37,504 bases of DNA from an uncultured Bacilli bacterium. Its GTDB lineage: Bacteria > Bacillota_I > Bacilli_A > RF39 > UBA660. The stretch is from the NCBI GenBank assembly GCA_944332265.1, contig CALVJQ010000015.1:1-37504 (forward strand), read 5' to 3'. Below are positions 34,019 to 37,504 of this stretch, piece by piece (the stretch's first letter is position 1; each line of letters starts with the position of its first letter). The translations under genes were made by a program, and so were the position numbers. The notes under the pieces were generated by a model. The model saw only the letters and a list, made by a program, of their open reading frames with translations. It ran no database searches and was not told where the DNA came from.

Positions 34019-34027
34019 TGGTATAAT
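34019..34027 (+). promoter_or_regulatory. Extended -10 promoter (TGgTATAAT)
   Basis: TG at 34019-34020 and TATAAT at 34022-34027, overlapping the region just after the kinase stop. The leader to ATG 34044 would be only about ten bases, with AGAGGTG as ribosome binding site. Confidence 0.6.
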
Positions 34028-34043
34028 GAAATAGAGGTGTATT

Positions 34044-34676
34044 ATGAATTTAGAAATATTAAAAGATCTTAGCTATGGTATGTATATAGTAACTGCCAAG
34101 TTAGATAAAAATGTTGGTTGTGTTATCAATACTTTATGTCAAATAACAAGTGAAAATCCACTTATATCAATAAGCTTAAACAAGAACAATTACACTAATG
34201 AAATAATTAAGAAAACAGGTAAATTTGCTGTATCTATCTTATCAGAAAAAACTGATCCTAAAGTAATAGGTACTTTTGGTTATAAATCTTCAAAAGATAT
34301 TAATAAATTTGCTGAAGTAGAATATGAAAAAATAGACAATCTTCACGTTATAAAAGAAGAATCATGTGGTTATTTAATTTGTGAAGTAACCAATATTATC
34401 GATTGTGAAACCCATGATATTTTTATTGCTCGTATAATAAAATCTAATAAGTTTAATGATAATATTCCAATGACCTATAAATATTATCGTGAAGTAATAA
34501 AAGGAAAATCTCCTGAAAATGCTCCAACTTATATAAAAGAAGAAACAAAACCATCCAAGAATATCTATGTATGTGAAATATGTGGTTATGAATATGAAAC
34601 AGAAGGGGAGTTACCTAACGATTTCGTCTGTCCTCTATGTGGAGCAACAAAAGACAAATTTTATAAAAAACAATAA
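34044..34676 (+). CDS. hrb: Flavin reductase-rubredoxin fusion (high-molecular-weight rubredoxin)
   Basis: A 210-residue two-domain redox protein. Residues 1-150 are a flavin reductase-like FMN-binding domain (MYIVTAKLDKNVGCVINTLCQI, ENPLISISLNKNNYT, FAVSILSEKTDPKVIGTFGYKSS). Residues 173-210 are a rubredoxin with iron ligands C177, C180 (VCEICGYEY) and C196, C199 (CPLCGATKD). This is the arrangement of Hrb in acetogenic and other anaerobes, where it passes electrons from NADH to flavodiiron proteins that remove oxygen or nitric oxide. No flavodiiron protein is in the window. It supports an anaerobic lifestyle. Ends in a GC-richer terminator. Confidence 0.9.
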   Translation: MNLEILKDLSYGMYIVTAKLDKNVGCVINTLCQITSENPLISISLNKNNYTNEIIKKTGKFAVSILSEKTDPKVIGTFGYKSSKDINKFAEVEYEKIDNLHVIKEESCGYLICEVTNIIDCETHDIFIARIIKSNKFNDNIPMTYKYYREVIKGKSPENAPTYIKEETKPSKNIYVCEICGYEYETEGELPNDFVCPLCGATKDKFYKKQ

Positions 34677-34682
34677 ATTCTC

Positions 34683-34710
34683 AAAGGGCGCAACGCGCTC
34701 TTTTATTTTT
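34683..34710 (+). terminator. Terminator of hrb
   Basis: Stem AAAGGGCGC (34683-34691) / GCGCTCTTT (34695-34703) with one G-T pair and a three-base loop, then T-rich sequence. Among the most GC-rich short stretches in the window. Confidence 0.8.
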
Positions 34711-34720
34711 TATATATAAA

Positions 34721-34729
34721 TGCTATACT
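34721..34729 (+). promoter_or_regulatory. Extended -10 promoter (TGcTATACT)
   Basis: TG at 34721-34722, TATACT at 34724-34729. It would start a transcript at about 34736 that begins with AAGGAGGAG. Confidence 0.5.
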
Positions 34730-34736
34730 TGCACCA

Positions 34737-34745
34737 TAAGGAGGA
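34737..34745 (+). promoter_or_regulatory. Strong ribosome binding sequence without a start codon
   Basis: AAGGAGGAG is followed by ATATATAAAAAA with no ATG, GTG or TTG within usable distance; the next ATG is 33 bases on. It may be the remnant of a small gene, a ribosome standby site or a leader element. The true ribosome binding site of the metalloprotease is AAAGGA at 34785-34790. Confidence 0.4.
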
Positions 34746-34798
34746 GATATATAAAAAAAACAAAATAAAAAAAATAGATGAAAGAAAGGAAAAATAAA

Positions 34799-35311
34799 AT
34801 GTTGAAAAAAAATTTGTCTTATTTGATAATTTTATGTTTGGTTACGCTACTATTACCTTTTGCAGTAAAAGCTTGGGCAGAGTACACAATAAAATTATCC
34901 GATTGGAATTTAGTAGATTCCGGAAAACACCTAGATTGGGATGGCACATCAGCATATATTAGTCAATTTAATTATGCAATAAATCAATGGGAAAGTCACA
35001 AACCTGGAATAATTAGAGAAGATACATTAACCACAATTGAAGATGTTAAAATAAGTGACAAAAATGAGGGCGACGTTGGCTATGCTGGTACAACTTATAA
35101 AAGTGGGAAAATTATTTTTAACACCTACTATATGAATAATTTTAATACTAGTAAAAAAAGAAATGTCGCAATTCATGAACTAGGGCATGCATTAGGATTA
35201 GATCATAGAGATGGCGAATCATCTTCTGTTATGCAAAGTTATGTTACTTCAATAACAACTCTATGTGAGGGAGATCGAAAAAATTATGATGAAGCTTATA
35301 AAAAATATTAG
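34799..35311 (+). CDS. Secreted matrixin-like zinc metalloprotease
   Basis: A 170-residue protein with a cleavable-looking signal peptide (MLKKNLSYLIILCLVTLLLP, then FAVKAWA before EYTIK). The mature part has the metzincin zinc site H126-E-L-G-H130-ALGLD-H136 and a Met-turn at M145 (SSVMQS), the pattern of matrixins. The upstream segment (YAINQWE, GYAGTTY, GKIIFNTYY) also fits the matrixin fold with its short strands before the active-site helix. At about 145 mature residues it is a minimal catalytic domain with no prodomain or binding module. ATG 34799 (AAAGGA eight bases upstream) is preferred to 34778. It is ten bases upstream of the first NTR-like gene and probably one operon with both. 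Confidence 0.82.
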   Translation: MLKKNLSYLIILCLVTLLLPFAVKAWAEYTIKLSDWNLVDSGKHLDWDGTSAYISQFNYAINQWESHKPGIIREDTLTTIEDVKISDKNEGDVGYAGTTYKSGKIIFNTYYMNNFNTSKKRNVAIHELGHALGLDHRDGESSSVMQSYVTSITTLCEGDRKNYDEAYKKY

Positions 35312-35320
35312 GAGGCTAAA

Positions 35321-35899
35321 ATGAAAAAAATAAAAGTTATATTAATAATTATTCTTGTATTAGAAGTGGGAGTTATAACCTTCAATAAAATAAATCAAAA
35401 TCTAGAAAATCTACCAGTCGAAAAAATTAAAGGAAGTATGGTTTATGATATGTCAACTAAAGAGAAATCTATTGGTGCAGTAGATAATGTTTTCGTAGCG
35501 AAAATAAATAATATAGTTAAGACAGTATATGATGAAAACGATATTCCATCTACCATATATGAAATCGAAGTTATAGAAAACATAAAAGGTAATTTACCAT
35601 CTAATAAAACAATTGAACTAACTCAAAAAGGTGGTTTAAACAAAAATAAAAAAAGTTATACCTTTTATGAAAACGCATATCTCCTAGAAGAAGGTCAAGA
35701 ATATATTATCTTAGCATTTGTTCCTTTCAATAATGGTGATTTAGTAATTCATAATGAACATACTTATATAAAGTTAGATAATAATTCTATTTCAAAAAAG
35801 AATTCAATTAATATCGTTGATCAATATAAAGAAGCATATAAAAATCAAATTATTCCTTCATCTAAAGTAGATAACTTTAAATCAAAATATGAAGTATAA
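35321..35899 (+). CDS. Anchored NTR/TIMP-like protein, copy 1
   Basis: A 192-residue protein with one N-terminal hydrophobic helix (about 4-22) and an external domain. The core, VFVAKINNIVKTVYD, then TIYEIEVIENIKGNLP, IELTQKGG, and YLLEEGQEYIILAF, has the order of OB-fold netrin/TIMP-like domains (xFVGKVxxI, YxVxVxxxxKG, then a late YL-x-F strand). No cysteines are present, so the disulfides and N-terminal Cys of animal TIMPs are absent. The AGGAGG site is ten bases from the metalloprotease stop. It is a paralogue of the next gene. Function inferred only: inhibitor, anchor or substrate of the protease. Confidence 0.5.
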   Translation: MKKIKVILIIILVLEVGVITFNKINQNLENLPVEKIKGSMVYDMSTKEKSIGAVDNVFVAKINNIVKTVYDENDIPSTIYEIEVIENIKGNLPSNKTIELTQKGGLNKNKKSYTFYENAYLLEEGQEYIILAFVPFNNGDLVIHNEHTYIKLDNNSISKKNSINIVDQYKEAYKNQIIPSSKVDNFKSKYEV

Positions 35900-36279
35900 A
35901 AAAGCTAGAGGTTAATCACGTGTAAAAAAAGAGAGGTCAAAAATGAAGAAATTAATACTATCATGCGTAATTATGTTTATTTTAACAATTCCTATTTTTA
36001 CAATTATCTTCTTTAATAATAAAGAAGATAATTTAAAAACTTATAAAGGTTTACCAGTTACATATGAAAGCGCATCATATCGCTACGATACAACAAATCC
36101 TAAAATAGCAGTTGGTGTAAGTGATTATGTTTATATAGCTAAAGTAAATAAGATTTTAAAAACTGACTACCGTAATCCCATTGAAGTATCAGACGGATTA
36201 ATAGGTAAAAAAACAGTAACAGATCCTTATACTATATACGAAATCGAAGTTATAAAAAACATAAAAGGTAATTTACCAT
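35561..36279 (+). repeat. 40-base direct repeat shared by the two NTR-like genes
   Basis: 35561-35600 and 36240-36279 are identical at 39 of 40 positions (G/A at the sixteenth base). It encodes EIEVIxNIKGNLP in both. The genes elsewhere differ much more, so this island may reflect recent duplication, gene conversion or strong local constraint. Confidence 0.8.
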
Positions 36280-36584
36280 TAAACAAAAAATTAAATTTAG
36301 TTCAATATGGTGGCATAAATGAAGATGAGAAAAGTTATACTTTCTTAGAAGGTGGATATCTCCTTGAAAATAATACTTATTATCTTTTAATGTCTACTAT
36401 CATACCAACTACTGGTGAATTAGAAACAACTGATATAAATCGTATCATAAAAATATCTAATTATAGTAACAATAAAGAAGTAACCTCTCTAATTAATCAA
36501 TATAATAATATTTATCAAAATGAAACAATTCCTGAAGGACATACTAGTTTCAAAAATAAAATATCTCAAGAATATCTTAGTTAA
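35943..36584 (+). CDS. Anchored NTR/TIMP-like protein, copy 2
   Basis: A 213-residue paralogue of the upstream gene. N-terminal hydrophobic helix (about 4-24), then DYVYIAKVNKILKTDYR, an insert of about 15 residues (EVSDGLIGKKTVTDP), TIYEIEVIKNIKGNLP, LVQYGGINEDEKSYTF, and GGYLLENNTYYLLMS. The insert distinguishes it from copy 1. One cysteine lies in the signal segment (ILSC), not in a convincing lipobox. AGAGAGGTC is the ribosome binding site. Followed by a clear terminator, closing the metalloprotease operon. Function as for copy 1, inferred. Confidence 0.5.
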   Translation: MKKLILSCVIMFILTIPIFTIIFFNNKEDNLKTYKGLPVTYESASYRYDTTNPKIAVGVSDYVYIAKVNKILKTDYRNPIEVSDGLIGKKTVTDPYTIYEIEVIKNIKGNLPLNKKLNLVQYGGINEDEKSYTFLEGGYLLENNTYYLLMSTIIPTTGELETTDINRIIKISNYSNNKEVTSLINQYNNIYQNETIPEGHTSFKNKISQEYLS

Positions 36585-36611
36585 GAAGACATATAAGTCT
36601 TCTTATTTTTA
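36583..36611 (+). terminator. Terminator of the metalloprotease operon
   Basis: Stem AAGAAGAC (36583-36590) / GTCTTCTT (36597-36604), six-base loop, then ATTTTTATT. Confidence 0.85.
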
Positions 36612-36645
36612 TTAAAAAAATATATAATATAGATAGGTGATTATT

Positions 36646-36855
36646 ATGCCAAATAAAAAAATCCAAAAAGCTCGTGAACTTTGTCAAGAAGTAAAAAAAC
36701 TAGCCGATAAATATAATTTAGAATTCTTCTTTATAACCGAAGGAGCAAGTTGTTGTAATATTAAATCTAATGAAGCTATACGTCATGCCAGAAAAGAACA
36801 CGAAAAATGGGAGACTCAAAATGGCTTTGATTCTAAAGAAGATTGGTCTAAATAA
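36646..36855 (+). CDS. Small conserved-looking protein of unknown function
   Basis: A 69-residue soluble protein. An N-terminal helix (KKIQKARELCQEVKKLADKYN) leads to FFFITEGASCCNI, a motif I recall from small phage- and plasmid-associated proteins with the form FFVxTxGAS, followed by NEAIRHARKEHEKWE and a final GFDSKEDW. Two adjacent cysteines (SCC) are unusual. ATG 36646 follows AGGTGAT by six bases; a GTG at 36637 overlaps that site and is rejected. Its own terminator-separated position suggests it is monocistronic. Function unknown. Confidence 0.7.
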   Translation: MPNKKIQKARELCQEVKKLADKYNLEFFFITEGASCCNIKSNEAIRHARKEHEKWETQNGFDSKEDWSK

Positions 36856-36930
36856 TTTAATAACTTTTAATAAAACAATCACCATTTTCTAATAATTATC
36901 AATTATAATAATAAAAGAAAGGAAGAAAAT

Positions 36931-37410
36931 ATGATAAATAAAAAAGATATAATCAAACTAGCTATAAATAATTTTATAGATTCTTTAAATAAATTCCTTA
37001 TTGTTATCACTCTAATATTAGTAGTTGTAACTATCTTTATTCGTAATTTCTATTTAGATATCATTAAAATACTATTAATAGTAATTATTCTATTTCGTTT
37101 ATTTTCTAAAAACAAAGAAGCACGACGAAAAGAAAATAATTATTATTTAAAAATAAAGAAAATTATCTTAAAACCATTTTCTAATATGATTCGTAATTTT
37201 AAAGATCGTAAAAAATATGTTTATCGAAAATGTTCTAAATGTCATACTACTTTAAAATTACCACTACCTAAAAAAAGGGGAATTAATCATGCTTCATGTC
37301 CTAATTGCCATAACAGAGTAACAATAATTACCTTCCGTAAACAAAAAGCCGAAGAAATAAAAGTAGAAGTAATAAAAAAGAAAGATAGGAGAAAACAATA
37401 TGAAAAATAA
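36931..37410 (+). CDS. Membrane protein with C-terminal zinc ribbon
   Basis: A 159-residue protein. Two closely spaced hydrophobic helices (about 20-40 and 43-60) form a hairpin that would leave both ends in the cytoplasm. A basic linker follows, then a zinc ribbon of C-x-x-C (KCSKCH, about residue 102) and C-x-x-C (SCPNCH, about residue 124). The arrangement recalls small membrane zinc-ribbon proteins of Firmicutes without a known role. The last 11 bases overlap the next gene. TATAAT at 36904-36909 may be its -10, and AAAGGAAG is the ribosome binding site. Confidence 0.65.
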   Translation: MINKKDIIKLAINNFIDSLNKFLIVITLILVVVTIFIRNFYLDIIKILLIVIILFRLFSKNKEARRKENNYYLKIKKIILKPFSNMIRNFKDRKKYVYRKCSKCHTTLKLPLPKKRGINHASCPNCHNRVTIITFRKQKAEEIKVEVIKKKDRRKQYEK

Positions 37411-37504
37411 AATAACAATTAATTGTCATAGTAGTATTAAAATAGCTGATAATAAAATAATTTATTTTGATCCCTATAAAATAGAAGAGACTACAAACGA
37501 TGCT
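37400..37504 (+). CDS. MBL-fold metallohydrolase, 5' part only
   Basis: The first 35 codons of a gene that runs off the window. It reads MKNKITINCHSSIKIADNKI, then IYFDPYKIEETTNDA. The pattern I-x-x-x-x-H-S-S-x-x-I and IYFDPYK just before DADxxxxTHxHxDH is typical of UlaG-like metallo-beta-lactamase-fold hydrolases; the zinc motif itself would lie beyond the end. AGGAGA lies seven bases upstream, and the start overlaps the zinc-ribbon gene by 11 bases, suggesting translational coupling. Confidence 0.65.
   Translation, partial: MKNKITINCHSSIKIADNKIIYFDPYKIEETTNDA

Noticed and set aside
34799..36855. Mobile element or prophage fragment
   Set aside because: The block looks accessory, but no integrase, transposase, terminal repeats, tRNA or phage structural gene is visible.
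1..37504. UGA as tryptophan (mycoplasma-type code)
   Set aside because: UGA ends the MurF-like and rsmH genes at their expected ends, and conserved tryptophans are UGG.
1..37504. CRISPR array, tRNA, rRNA or riboswitch
   Set aside because: No regularly spaced repeats, cloverleaf-like stretch or conserved leader was found; all gaps are under 170 bases once rpmG is counted.

Overview
The window is very AT-rich DNA from a low-GC Gram-positive relative (Bacilli/Erysipelotrichia-like, possibly an uncultured gut lineage). Evidence for this includes TAA-dominated stop codons, strong AGGAGG-type ribosome binding sites, and a mraZ-rsmH-ftsL-pbp division cluster. Other support comes from a four-cysteine L33 ribosomal protein, EF-P, and Bacillus-style membrane and ABC transporter families. 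Peptidoglycan genes (two class B PBPs, a MurF-like ligase, Ddl) show a walled cell, and UGA is read as stop, so it is not a classical Mycoplasma. A rubredoxin-flavin reductase fusion points to an anaerobe. Taxonomic placement is inference only.

Layout. 1-3290: a membrane-anchored XRE regulator, a small DUF2624-like gene on the minus strand, and a class B PBP. 3392-4140: rpmG and efp as a two-gene operon. 4294-7851: an alpha/beta hydrolase, a MurF-like ligase with a five-helix membrane domain, and ddl. After two tandem terminators, 8016-11819 holds the start of a division/cell-wall (dcw) cluster (mraZ, rsmH, ftsL-like, PASTA-PBP), with a clear MraZ operator of three GTGG boxes at exact 10-bp steps. 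A convergent, divergent-in-sequence pyruvate kinase follows (11851-13263).

13406-19226 is the most unusual housekeeping-flanked block. It has a 1303-residue SF2 helicase whose C-terminal 950 residues are built from degenerate repeats, followed by a 617-residue sigma factor with group-3-like regions 2-4 plus unrecognised N- and C-terminal parts. The minus-strand gene map follows, then a MacB-type ABC ATPase-permease fusion.

22782-27990 is a surface/secretion block. It contains a Cna-B/FctA-like anchored surface protein, a TasA/CalY-like beta-sandwich protein and an ER-type (Ser-His) signal peptidase carrying about nine membrane helices. It also has a membrane protein with a histone-like basic tail, a kinase-fold protein that has lost its magnesium aspartate, and an unknown coiled-coil membrane protein. 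28054-34014 is an ABC transporter with a duplicated FtsX permease, followed by a YcxB-like protein and an OmpR-type two-component system that probably controls it. 34044-34676 is the rubredoxin fusion.

34799-36584 is a probable accessory unit: a secreted matrixin-like zinc metalloprotease followed by two tandem paralogues whose core pattern resembles the netrin/TIMP OB-fold. This recalls eukaryotic MMP-TIMP protease-inhibitor pairs. The window ends with a small conserved-looking protein, a membrane zinc-ribbon protein and the start of a metallo-beta-lactamase-fold hydrolase. No tRNA, rRNA, CRISPR array, IS element or prophage was seen.
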